Shown here: positions 12,852 to 21,958 of the stretch, in pieces
How positions within the stretch are numbered: position 1 is the first letter of the stretch
Layout: each line of letters starts with the position of its first letter
Assembly (NCBI RefSeq): GCF_024323335.1
Contig: NC_066585.1
Span: forward strand, 340,505,346 to 340,569,345
Source: Lathyrus oleraceus
Taxonomy: Eukaryota; Streptophyta; Magnoliopsida; Fabales; Fabaceae
Direction of reading: 5' to 3'
Length of the DNA stretch: 64,000 bases
The notes under the pieces: model-generated
What the model saw: the letters and a program-made list of their open reading frames with translations, nothing else
What the model was told of the DNA's origin: nothing
The model's database searches: none
Made by a program: the position numbers and the translations under genes

Positions 12852-13007
12852 ACCTGCTGGAGGTTTAAAATATAATTATGCAGGATTATTTCAGGATGTC
12901 ATACCCGATGTCATGACATCTGATATAATGTACCTGTTGGATATTTAAAATGGAATTATGCAGGATTGTTCCAGGATGTCAGACCCTTTGTCATGACATC
13001 TGTACAC
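12852..13007. repeat. Two 80-bp tandem repeats in U3 of Copia A LTR
   Basis: Unit 12852-12931 (starting ACCTGCTGG) repeats at 12932 (ACCTGTTGG) with about 15% difference. Unit one contains the perfect 14-bp palindrome GATGTCATGACATC (12907-12920); unit two keeps TGTCATGACA. B has a single diverged copy. The repeats end about 165 bp upstream of the TATA box. Confidence 0.75.
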
Positions 13008-13170
13008 AAAACATTCAGTCTGATTGATAAGTTAATTGAACACGCTATCAATCAGTAATTACAACGTGATTAAACTTGTTTTCCAAAGAGATCTAATCAA
13101 CTGTCATGAGAAGATATGAGTGGAAAATAGTTTTAGGGTTTTATGATGTCCAAGCCCAGCTGAATGCTTC

Positions 13171-13178
13171 TATAAAAA
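13171..13178 (+). promoter_or_regulatory. TATA box of Copia A LTR
   Basis: TATAAAAA in the context GCTTCTATAAAAAGGACATGG, about 395 bp into the LTR. Transcription would start about 30 bp downstream, near the AAATACAGAAC stretch. Confidence 0.6.
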
Positions 13179-13756
13179 GGACATGGAAAACCTGATTTGA
13201 TACACAAGAAATACAGAACAAAATATTGAGAGAGAATAAGGGTTTTAGTCTTGTGTGGTCGTGTGACTTGTAAGCCATTTAATTCATCCATAGATGATTG
13301 AATTGGTCTGATTTTTGAGTTGTAATTTGTCACTCTAAGCTTTTAAGCATGAGTGTGTGTCTACTTGATTGAAGCTGCTAAGTAAGATCAAGTGTGTGTC
13401 TTTGAAGAGTGTCTTCTTTTCATAAGTAATTCTTGTTTAATATCACTGGTGTGATTGAGGGGGAGTGAGTGGGATCTCATATCTAAGAGTTCTTACGTAG
13501 AAATCATACGGGTAGAGATTAGGTGAAAAAGACTATAACTTGTGTAGTTTACTGAGAGTCTTTGAACTGATTCTATTTAGTGGATTTCCTTCCTAGCTTG
13601 GTAGCCCCCAGACGTAGGTGAGTTGCACCGAACTGAGTTAACAATTGCTTGTGTCTCTTGCATTACTATTCTTTATCTTTATCATGTTTGTATTATTCAG
13701 ATATTAGTGTCGTGACATTACCTTCGACATCTCATATCTGATACCAGAATTTCAAT

Positions 13757-13768
13757 TGGTATCAGAGC
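13757..13768 (+). other. Primer-binding site (initiator tRNA-Met type) of Copia A
   Basis: TGGTATCAGAGC, the usual plant Copia PBS complementary to the 3' end of initiator methionine tRNA, just after the LTR. Confidence 0.9.
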
Positions 13769-13821
13769 AGGCATCCTGCTCTGGTTCTGGGTGAGATCTA
13801 GGGACGATACTTTCTAGTACT

Positions 13822-15610
13822 ATGGAGAGAGATGGAGGATTTGTTCACAGGCACCTATTTTGGATGGATCCAACTTTGACTACTAGAAACCTCGAATGGT
13901 AGCCTTCCTAAAATCTCTGGATAATAAGGCTTGGAAGGATGTGTTAATAGGCTGGGAACATCCAGTAGTTGCTAAGGAAGGAGAAGCTACAACTGTAAAA
14001 AGCCTGAAGAATAATGGACCAAGGAGGAGGATGATCTAGCCCTTGGAAATTCTAAAGCATTGAATGTTATATTCAATGGAGTAGACAAGAATATCTTCAG
14101 ATTGATAAACAACTGTGAGGTGGCTAAAGATGCTTGGGACATTCTCAAAACCACTCATGAAGGCACCTCTAGAGTGAAGATGTCTAGACTGCAGCTGCTC
14201 ACCACCAAGTTTGAAAATTTAAGGATTAAAGAAGATGAAAATGTTCATGAATTTCATATGAGTATCCTTGAAATTGCTAATGCCTCAAGAGCCCTGGGAG
14301 ATAAGATGTCAGATGAAAAATTAGTAAGGAAAATACTCAGGTCACTCCCTAAGAGATTTTCTATGAAGGTGACAACCATAGAAGAGTCTCAAGACATCTC
14401 CAATATGAGAGTTGATGAGCTAATTGGTTCCCTCCAAACATTTGAGATGGGAATATGTGATGGATCAGAAAAGAAAGCCAAAAGCATAGCCTTCATGTCA
14501 AACACTGAGGAGGAAGAGGAGGAAAGTGGTCAGGATGTTGATGAAGACCTAGAAAATGATGTAGCAATGTTGGGAAGACAGTTCAACAAACTTTTGAAAA
14601 AGATGGATGTAAGATCCAAGGCAAATGTCAAGAACATCTCATCTGACATCAGTAAATCCAACAATGTTGGAAGAAGAACAAGGTCAGATGAAAATCCCAA
14701 AGAGGGAAAAGGAGTTCAGTGCCATGAACGTGATGGGTATGGACACATTAGAACTGAATGTGGAACCTACCTCAAGAAAAAAAAGAGGAGTCTTGCTGCA
14801 ACTTGGTCTGATGAAAGTGAAACAGAAGAGTCTGCAAATCTGGTGACTGCCTTGACTGGAAGATGAGGTTCTGATGAAGACTCAAGTGATGATGAAGTAA
14901 CCTTTTAAGAGTTGGCCACTACCTTCAGAAAGTTGTGTCACAGAAGTGCAGAAGTGTGTAAACAGGTTGAAAACCAGAAGAAGGTGATAACTCAATTGGA
15001 GAATGAGAAAGTTGAACACTTGGAAACCATATCTAAATTAAAAACTGAAGTAGTGTTACTGAATGCCAAACTAGATAAGAGTCAACAAGTTGATAGCCAG
15101 AAGAAAGTGATAGCACAGCTGGAGAATGAGAAGGCAGAACATGTGGAAACCATCTCCAAGTTAAAGACTGAAGCTGTTTTCTTGAATTCTAAACTGGAAG
15201 AGATGACCAAGTATGTAAGAATGTTAAACAATGGATCTGACTCCTCAGACAAGATTCTCCAGACTGGACAAATAACAGGAGACAAATCTGGCATTGGGTT
15301 CAACGAATCTAAGCCTGAGTGCAGTTACACTGGGGGCAAACCTAAATCCAAACCTAAGTGCAGCCATATTAAAAGCAAACCTGAGATGTCACATCATATG
15401 TCACAACATCGTAAGGGAAGACAGCAGAAAGGGAAACACCAAAGATGGAGATGCCATTACTGTGGAAAATTTGGCCACACAAAGCGCTTCTGTTATAAGT
15501 TGTATGGTTATGCTAGCCCTGTTCATCATCAGACTCACCATCAACCTAAACCCAAATATCACAGTCCTGTCAACAAAAAGCAATGGGTTCCTAAGACTAA
15601 TGTTACAAGT
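13822..15610 (+). pseudogene. gag of Copia A (UBN2-type, two zinc knuckles), broken
   Basis: The Gag protein would form the particle shell and bind RNA. ATG at 13822 sits 54 bp after the PBS. A frameshift near 13850 and stops before 14060 break the N-terminus. 14060-14866 is open and holds the UBN2-like retrotransposon Gag domain (FNGVDKNIFRL, KTTHEGTSRVKMSRLQLL, SDEKLVRKILRSLPKRF), then an acidic stretch. The first zinc knuckle reads CHER-x4-H: its second cysteine is arginine. Stops at 14864 and 14906 interrupt. 14912 onward is open, with a coiled coil in which a 41-residue unit is tandemly duplicated (about 14963-15085 and 15086-15208; B has one copy). An intact second knuckle, CHYCGKFGHTKRFC, lies at 15452-15493. 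Confidence 0.85.
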
Positions 15611-16998
15611 CTAATATCTCACACTTCCTTCAGAGTTTCAGCCAAAGAAGATTGGTATTTTGACAGTGGGTGCTCCAGACACATGACTGGAAACAAAAAC
15701 CTGCTAACTGTCCTTCATCCTCATGCCACGAGCTATGTAACCTTTGGTGATGGAGCAAAGGGTGAAATCAAGGGGATTGGTAAGCTTGACTGCCCTAGAG
15801 TTCCTGATCTTTACAATGTCCTACTTGTGAAGGGCTTGACTGCAAAGCTAATAAGCATCAGTCAACTGTGTGACCAAGGTCTAAATGTTAACTTCACTAA
15901 AACTGAATGTCTGATTACTAACAAAGAAAGTGAAGTGATCATGAAAGGAGTCAGGTCCAAAGACAACTGTTACATGTGGAATTCTCAAATTGGTTATTCC
16001 TCAAAGTGTACCTTAGTCAAAGAAGAAGGAGTGAAGACATGGCATCAAAGATTGAGTCATCTGCATCTTGAAGGTATGAAGATGATTATATCTGTTAAAG
16101 CTGTTAGAAGAATTCCCAACTTGAAGGTTGATGAAAGAAAAGTCTGTGGAAAATGTCAGACAAGGATGTCACACCAGAAACTCAGACATGACACCACTTC
16201 TAAAGGTTTGGAACTCTCCATATGGATTTGATGGGACCCATGCAGGTGGAAAGCCTTGGTGGGAAGAAGTATGCATATGTAGTGGTGGATGACTTCTCCA
16301 GATACACCTGGATCAACTTTATCAGAAACAAATCTGATGTGTTTGAAGTCTTCAAAGATCTTTGTCTAAAACTTCAAAGAGAAAAGGAAAGTCAAGTTAT
16401 CAAAATTAAAAGTGAACAAAGAAGGAAGATAAATCCCAAAAGTGATGAGGGAATATTTCTGGGCTACTCAACAAACAGCAGAGCATACAAATTCTTTAAT
16501 TCCAGAACTAAAGTAATGATGGAATCTATCAATGTTGTGGTTGATGACCAATAGACTGATGTCACAGACGATGTCGAGACACCTCTGAATGATTTCCCAA
16601 CTGACTTCTCAGACAAAAATAAAGAGAGTGAACCTCCTCAAGCTGAACCTGAAGATGACAAAATCAACAAGGGACCCTTCATCAGAGTTCAGAAGGATCA
16701 TCCCAAAGATCTCATTATAGGAGATCCAAATAAAGGGGTCACTACTAGATCAAGGGAAATGATCTCACATGGCTGCTTTGTGTCCAAGATTGAACCTAAT
16801 AATGTCAAGGAAGCCTTGAATGATGAGTTTTGGATCAATGCCATGCAGGAGGAGTTAGGTCAATTCAAGAGGAATGAAGTATGGGAACTGGTTCCTAGAC
16901 CTGAAGGAGTAAATGTCATAGGTACAAAGTGGGTGTATAAGAATAAGTCTGATGAACAAGGGGTTGTTACTAAAAACAAAGTAAGATTAGTAGCATAA
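15611..16998 (+). pseudogene. pol fragment of Copia A: protease, partial integrase, start of RT
   Basis: The protease active site DSG lies near 15662 (YFDSGCSRHMTG) and is followed by VTFGDGAKGEIKG. The GAG-pre-integrase/HHCC zinc region spans about 16039-16170 (WHQRLSHLH ... CGKC). A frame change at about 16222-16231 leads into the integrase core (MDLMGPM, VVVDDFSRYTWINF), which runs only to about 16415. It is then joined in frame to the C-terminal signature INPKSDEGIFLGY, so the part holding the second aspartate and the glutamate of the D,D,E triad is deleted. A stop at 16552 follows. The RT N-terminus (NVKEALNDEFWINAM ... GTKWVYKNK) is open from 16759 and ends at a stop just before the (GT)n run. 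No enzyme could be functional. Confidence 0.85.
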
Positions 16999-17013
16999 GG
17001 ATTATTAGCACCT

Positions 17014-17016
17014 TGT

Positions 17017-17057
<41 letters not shown>

Positions 17058-17100
17058 TGTGTGTGTGTGTGTGTATGGTTGTGTGTGTGTGTGTGTGTGT
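17014..17100. repeat. (GT)n microsatellite at the broken end of Copia A
   Basis: About 87 bp of GT with a few interruptions (CTGT, ATGGTT). It stands exactly between the truncated RT of Copia A and Tat 3' internal sequence, so it marks, and may have filled, the break point. Confidence 0.9.
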
Positions 17101-18641
17101 ATCAATAGCAATCATGGGGATCAAAATAGATCCAACTTTAAAACTCGACTCTCGGGAGAGGAGGAACAACTGCTAGGGTATAAGAAATGATTAAAAAAGA
17201 TCTTACTTAAAGCTCAAACTCTCTAGGAGAATAGAAAAATACAGCTTGGAAACTTCGTTGAGGAACGAAAGAATTGTTGAGGACATCAACCAACATGCTA
17301 AGGATAAGAGAGATTTGTTGAGGATCCACACCTTCAAGCTGAGGGATATATATATAAAATTTAAATCCACAAGTCAACGATGCGGGGAATTTTATATCAA
17401 CACAATATCAAATGGGAGACAACCCTACAGGGAACGACTACATCAATACTGCTCTGAATCACACGCTGCCTGAATGGGGAGATCTTTCATCAGAAGAGGA
17501 AACTCTGTGGGGAATCCATATCACAACAAGTGACAAAGACTCTGAGTGGGGAACCAGACAACTTACTCGCGATTCTATCAATTCAATATCAACTCTATGG
17601 GGACTTCACTGGGGAATAAAATTCATCAGGACAAATCAAGCGCCATGTTAGGATACAAACAACAACATATTCCTCAAGAGGAAAACAACAGTCACAAGAC
17701 TCTTTTTAAAGATTGAGAAATAAACCAATTCCAACGTACCAAAAAACAACAATTGGCCTGCAGAAACTCACAACGGGAGAAATCATGCCACGACTATGCA
17801 ACCACCAAATAAAGGTGTTAGGGATTCGAGAACCAAATAAAGGTTTCATTGGAGATCCAGGGTTCAATCACATTAATGCAAATCAAGGATGAAAATCCAT
17901 GAAGGCCTCAACCGGGGAAAGAATGATGAACTACAAGGAGAACAACATATCAACCACGCTGGGGATGAACAACGGACTGTTTAAGGAGCAAACACCTCCA
18001 AAAACTGCATGGGGAAGACAATAGTGCTTCACACGTTAAGACTTACCGTTCTCAGATTATTGTTGACATTCCTTTTTTGAATTCAAAGTTCTTAAGGTAA
18101 ATGCCTTATTATTTTAGAAAAATGTTTATTCATTGATTTATTTATTTCAAAATCATCATCATAAAAATGCAGTTTTATTAAAGAGAAACAAATAAGAATT
18201 GCAAATAATTGGATAAAGGCTCAATTTTATTTAATAGAATGGTTGTCTGCAAATGGTAGGACTCCATGGATCTTTACAAAGTTTGAAAATGGTAATTTAC
18301 ATGGAAAAGGGCTACATTGAATATGATGACAACTACTCTCCCTACCAACTTTGAAAGCCACTGTGCTTTTGTCTTCGGTTGAAAATGATGAATTAGAACC
18401 AAATGACGGACAATGCTGCTTCAACGATCAGATCTAGCTGGATGTAATTACTATCCATAATCCCTAATTTTTGCCTAGATTTCCCCAAGGTGGGGTACTC
18501 AATCTACCGGGATAATTTTTCTGTTTTATGTCTCTAACTTTTTCCTGGATCACCCTTTCAGGTTTTCAATCCATCGAGACGCTCATTTTTTCCTAAGTCG
18601 CCCTTTCGGGTTTCAACTTAGCGAGTTGTTCTTTTCTTTTT
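17101..18641 (-). other. 3' untranslated internal region of Tat element (part 2)
   Basis: Long non-coding stretch between the integrase stop codon and Copia A. It is rich in repeated words such as CTCTGTGGGGAA, CTCTATGGGGAC and CACTGGGGAATAA, a look shared with 12280-12775. 18060-18240 is AT-rich. 18470-18640 contains three similar units of the form (C/T)CACCCTTTC(A/G)GG with CAATC(C/T)A(T/C)CG words. The short open frames at 17246-17651 and 18227-18424 have no family signature. Confidence 0.5.
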
Positions 18642-19165
18642 TTAGGCGAAGTATTTCTTGACTAGATCAATATTCATAGGACGAGTGAACTCTTCACCAT
18701 CCATAGTTGTAATAATCAATACACCGCCTGAGAAGGCTCTCTTAACAACATATGGGCCTTCATAATTAGGAGTCCCCTTGCCCCTTGAATCATGTTTCAA
18801 AGATAACATATTCTTGAGCATGAGGTCACCTTCTCATAACACACGAGGCTTGACCTTCTTATCAAAATCTTTCTTCATTCTCTGCTGATATAATTGACCA
18901 TGACACATGGTAGTTAATCTCTTATCTTCAATCAAATTCAACTGATCAAACTTGGTCTGACACCATTTAGCTCCGGTTAACTTGGCTTCCATCAATACAC
19001 ACAATGATGGGATCTCAACCTCTACGGGGATCATAACTTCCATGCCATAAACAAGAGAGAAAAGGGGTTTCCCCTATTGAAGTTTAGAGGGATGTATGGT
19101 ACCCATGCAAAGTAAATGGGAGCATCTCATGTGAATCTCTGTACGTCACAACCATCTTATGGATA
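18642..19165 (-). pseudogene. Integrase C-terminus of Tat/Ogre element, broken
   Basis: Minus-strand reading gives the end of the Ty3/gypsy integrase and its tail. Visible in order are MVVTYRDSHEMLPFTLHGY, FSLVYGMEVMIPVEVEIPS, the LIEDKRLTTMCHGQLYQQRM stretch, GTPNYEGPYVVKRAFSGG and DGEEFTRPMNIDLVKKYFA followed by TAA at 18642-18644. This part of integrase binds DNA ends and target chromatin. It is broken by a stop near 19092, a frameshift in the CTCTCTT run near 19055 and a stop at 18834-18836. Everything upstream (gag, protease, RT, RNase H, catalytic core) is gone. The 5' side is fused directly to Copia B gag. Confidence 0.85.
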
Positions 19166-20685
19166 ATCTTCTTTATGTGACCCAATTTCCCATAATAATG
19201 ACATCTCCATCTTTGGTGTTTTCCTTTATGTTGTCTTTCCTTGTGATGTTGAGACACCTGATGTGACATCTTTGGTTTGCTACCAGTGGGACTACAGTCA
19301 GGAGAGGATTCATTGAACCCAAGGCCAGTCATGTCTCCTGCCATCTTTCCAGCCTGGAGGATTTTGTCTAAGGTGTCAGATCCACTGTTTAACATTCTGA
19401 CATACTTTGTCATCTAATCCAATTTCGAATTCAGGAACACAGCTTCAATCTTCAACTTAGAGATGGTTTCTAAGTGTTCTGTCCTCTCAGTCTCTAGCTG
19501 AGTTATTAGTTTCTTCTGATTCTCCACTTGTTGACACACTTCTTCACTTCTGAAACACAACTTCCTATAAGAAGTAGCTAATTCATCAAAGGTCAATTCA
19601 TCATCACTGGAGTCTTCATCAGGATCCCATCTCCCAGTCAAGGCAGTCACAATATTGGCAGATTCTCCTTCTGTTTCACTTTCAAAATTATCATCACACC
19701 AAGTAGCAGCAAGACTCTTCTTCTATTTCTTGAGATAGGTCCCACATTCAGCTCTAATGTGACCATACCCTTCACATTCATGGCACTGAATTCCTTTGCC
19801 CTGTCTGGATTTTTCTTTAGATTTTGTTCTTCTTCCAGCATCATTGGGCCTACTGATGTCAAATGAGTTGTTCTTGACATTAGACTTTGACCTCACATCC
19901 ATCCTCTTCAGGATTTTGTTGAATTATCTTCCAAGTAACGCTAAATCATTTGCCATATCTTCATCAGTATCCTGACTACTTTCTTCCTTTTTATCTTCAG
20001 TGTTTGACACAAAGGTTATGCTTTTGACTTTATTTTCAGATCCATCACTCATTCCCAACTCAAATGTTTGGAGGGATCCAATTAGCTCATCCACTCTCAT
20101 CTTGCAGATATCTTGAGATTCTTCTATGGCTGTTACTTTTATGGCAAATCTCTTGGGAAGTGATCTGAGAATTTTCCTCACAAGCTTTTCATCTGACATC
20201 TTCTTACCCAGGGCTCCTGAGGCATTAGCAATTTCAAGGATATTCATATGGAAGTCATGAATACTTTCATCTTCTTTCATCCTCAAATTCTCAAACTTTG
20301 AAGTAAGCAGTTGCAATCTAGACATCTTTACTCTAGAGGTACCTTCATGAGTGGTTTTGAGAATATTCCAAGCATCTTTAGCCACATCACAATTGTTCAC
20401 CAGTCTGAAGATGTTCTTATCAACCCCATTGAATATATAATTCAATGCTTTAGAGTTTCCAAGAGCTAGTTCATCCTCCTCCTTGGTCCATTCTTCCTCA
20501 GGCTTCTTATCAGTTGTAACTTCTTCATCCTTTGTAGTGAAGGGATGTTCCCAGCCTGTTAGAACAACCTTCCAAGCCTTATTATCCAAGGATTTCAGGA
20601 AGGCTACCATCCGAGGTTTCCAGTAGTCATAGTTAGATCCATCCATAATTGGTGGTCTGTGCACAGATCCTCCGCCTCTATCCAT
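19166..20685 (-). pseudogene. gag of Copia B, broken and fused to Tat integrase
   Basis: ATG at 20685 begins MDRGGGSVHRPPIMDGSNYD, the normal N-terminus of SIRE-type Gag; 253 codons are open to 19924 and contain the whole UBN2-type domain. Stops follow at about 19921 (a glutamine position) and about 19722, then another at 19414. The first knuckle is intact (CHECEGYGHIRAEC). The coiled coil occurs once. The second knuckle reads CHYYGKLGH, with its second cysteine changed to tyrosine and its last cysteine lost. After GHIKK the frame runs without interruption into the Tat integrase, the junction lying at about 19164-19175. Confidence 0.85.
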
Positions 20686-20738
20686 AGTACCAGAAAGTAA
20701 CGTCCCAAGATCTCACCCAGAGCCAGAGTAGGATGCCT

Positions 20739-20750
20739 GCTCTGATACCA
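20739..20750 (-). other. Primer-binding site of Copia B
   Basis: Reverse complement of TGGTATCAGAGC, the initiator tRNA-Met type site, two bases from the LTR. Confidence 0.9.
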
Positions 20751-20752
20751 AT

Positions 20753-21713
20753 TGAAATTCTGGTATCAGATATGAGATGTCGAAGGTAATGTCACGACAC
20801 TAATATCTGAACAACAAGTGAAATATAAACAGGATAAAAACAAAGAAACAATTGAAACAACGACACAAGCAATTGTTAACCCAGTTCGGTGCAAACACAC
20901 CTACGTCTGGGGGCTACCAAGCCAGGAAGGAAATCCAGTAAATAGAATTAGTTCAAAGACTCTCATTAAACAATTTCAAGTTACAGTCTTTTCACCTAAT
21001 CTCTACCCGTGTGACTTCTATCTAAGAACTCTTAGATATGAGACCCTACTCACCCCCCTCAATCACAACAGTGATATTAGAACAAAAACTACAAAGAAAG
21101 AAGACACACTTCAAGGACACATACTTGATCTTGCTTAAAAGCTTAAATCAAGTAAACAAATACACGTGTACTTCAAAGCTTAGAGTAGACAAATTACAAC
21201 ACAAAACTCAGTCCAATTCACACATCAACCAGATGAATAAATGGATCACAATGCATGAATGCACAATAGGCTAACAACCCTAATACTCACTGACTTCAAC
21301 GTTCGTATATTTTCTTCTTGCAATTACACAGGGTTACATGGTCTTTAAATAGAAGCTTTCTGAATGGGCCTGGGAAGCATGTAACCCTAATCCTATCTAA
21401 CGCGTATTCCATAGGAATTAGTAACAAATCATTCCTCTTTGGGAAGCATAATATTTTGGCTTTAATTACTCCTTTAATAACGCATGCAATCTCCACATAA
21501 GCACACAAAGACTTGTATGAAAAGCGCAATAACACAACACATAACATTCAGACTGAATGTTCTGTATGCACATGTCTTAACATCGGGTCTGACGTCTTGA
21601 CTACATCCTGCACAACCATATTAAACATCCTGTAGGAAGCTGATATCACATGTCAAGATAACACGTGTGACATCTTGTGATAACCCTAAGTTTTACCAAA
21701 ATTGATGCCAACA
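20753..21713 (-). repeat. 5' LTR of Copia B
   Basis: 961 bp, plus-strand ends TGAAATTCTGG and GATGCCAACA, the mirror image of the Copia A LTR. The sequence CATAG follows on the plus strand. Open frames inside are shadows. Confidence 0.75.
21342..21351 (-). promoter_or_regulatory. TATA box of Copia B LTR
   Basis: Minus strand CTATTTAAAG in the context GCTTCTATTTAAAGACC. It sits at the same place as the TATA box of the Copia A LTR (GCTTCTATAAAAAGG). Confidence 0.5.
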
Positions 21714-21931
21714 CATAGAACCAAAAACTACTCCTTCAAAGCCAAAATGACTATACCACCCTCCTATCTTGGATTTCACTCAAGTTCGGGATAGAACTTA
21801 TCTCACCACACATAGATCACCAAGCACAACAGACAAAAAGTTTCACACATACAATATATACAAGCAAACAAACATCAATAATAAAAAAATATAATAAACA
21901 TAAAAAGTAGGCTAAACCCACTGAGGACTAC
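21714..21931 (-). other. Leader of the Tat/Ogre element
   Basis: Non-coding minus-strand leader between the PBS and the insertion point of Copia B. AT-rich near the PBS; no ORF. Confidence 0.5.
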
Positions 21932-21949
21932 TCCCCAGCAGAGTCGCCA
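21932..21949 (-). other. Primer-binding site of the Tat/Ogre element (tRNA-Arg type)
   Basis: Plus strand TCCCCAGCAGAGTCGCCA is the reverse complement of TGGCGACTCTGCTGGGGA, the PBS known from Ogre elements (described as tRNA-Arg). It is identical over 18 nt to the site at 62836-62853. A 9-nt spacer separates it from the LTR. Confidence 0.85.
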
Positions 21950-21958
21950 CTTTCTTTC

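Larger units (their letters stand above)
12776..13754 (+). repeat. 5' LTR of Copia A
   Basis: 979 bp from TGTTGGCAGCAATTTTGG to ...CCAGAATTTCA, two bases before the PBS. It is related to the LTR of B in inverted orientation (20753-21713). The resemblance to B continues about 10 bp upstream of the called start (TTGGCTCTAAG versus TTGGTTCTATG), so the true start may lie slightly earlier. Confidence 0.75.
12776..17013 (+). mobile_element. SIRE/Maximus-type Copia element A, 5' part only
   Basis: Complete 5' LTR, PBS, gag, protease, start of integrase, C-terminal integrase tail and the first part of reverse transcriptase, all on plus. It ends abruptly in a (GT)n run at 17014; the rest of RT, RNase H, any env-like gene and the 3' LTR are absent. 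Compared with fragment B it has an 80-bp LTR duplication and a 41-codon gag duplication. SIRE/Maximus assignment rests on protein signatures (UBN2-type Gag, two zinc knuckles, VTFGDGAKGEIKGIG, NVKEALNDEFWINAMQEEL). Confidence 0.85.
19166..21713 (-). mobile_element. SIRE/Maximus-type Copia element B, LTR plus gag only
   Basis: Minus-strand 5' LTR, PBS and gag, ending inside the second zinc knuckle where the Tat integrase begins. No protease, pol or 3' LTR. It is inverted relative to Copia A and related to it by eye over LTR and gag, but it lacks A's two internal duplications, so it is closer to the unduplicated form. It stands 218 bp from the Tat PBS, in what was the Tat leader. Confidence 0.8.

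Noticed and set aside
12776..21713. Copia A and B as two LTR halves of one element
   Set aside because: Both carry a 5' LTR, PBS and gag, in opposite orientation; one element cannot supply two 5' ends.
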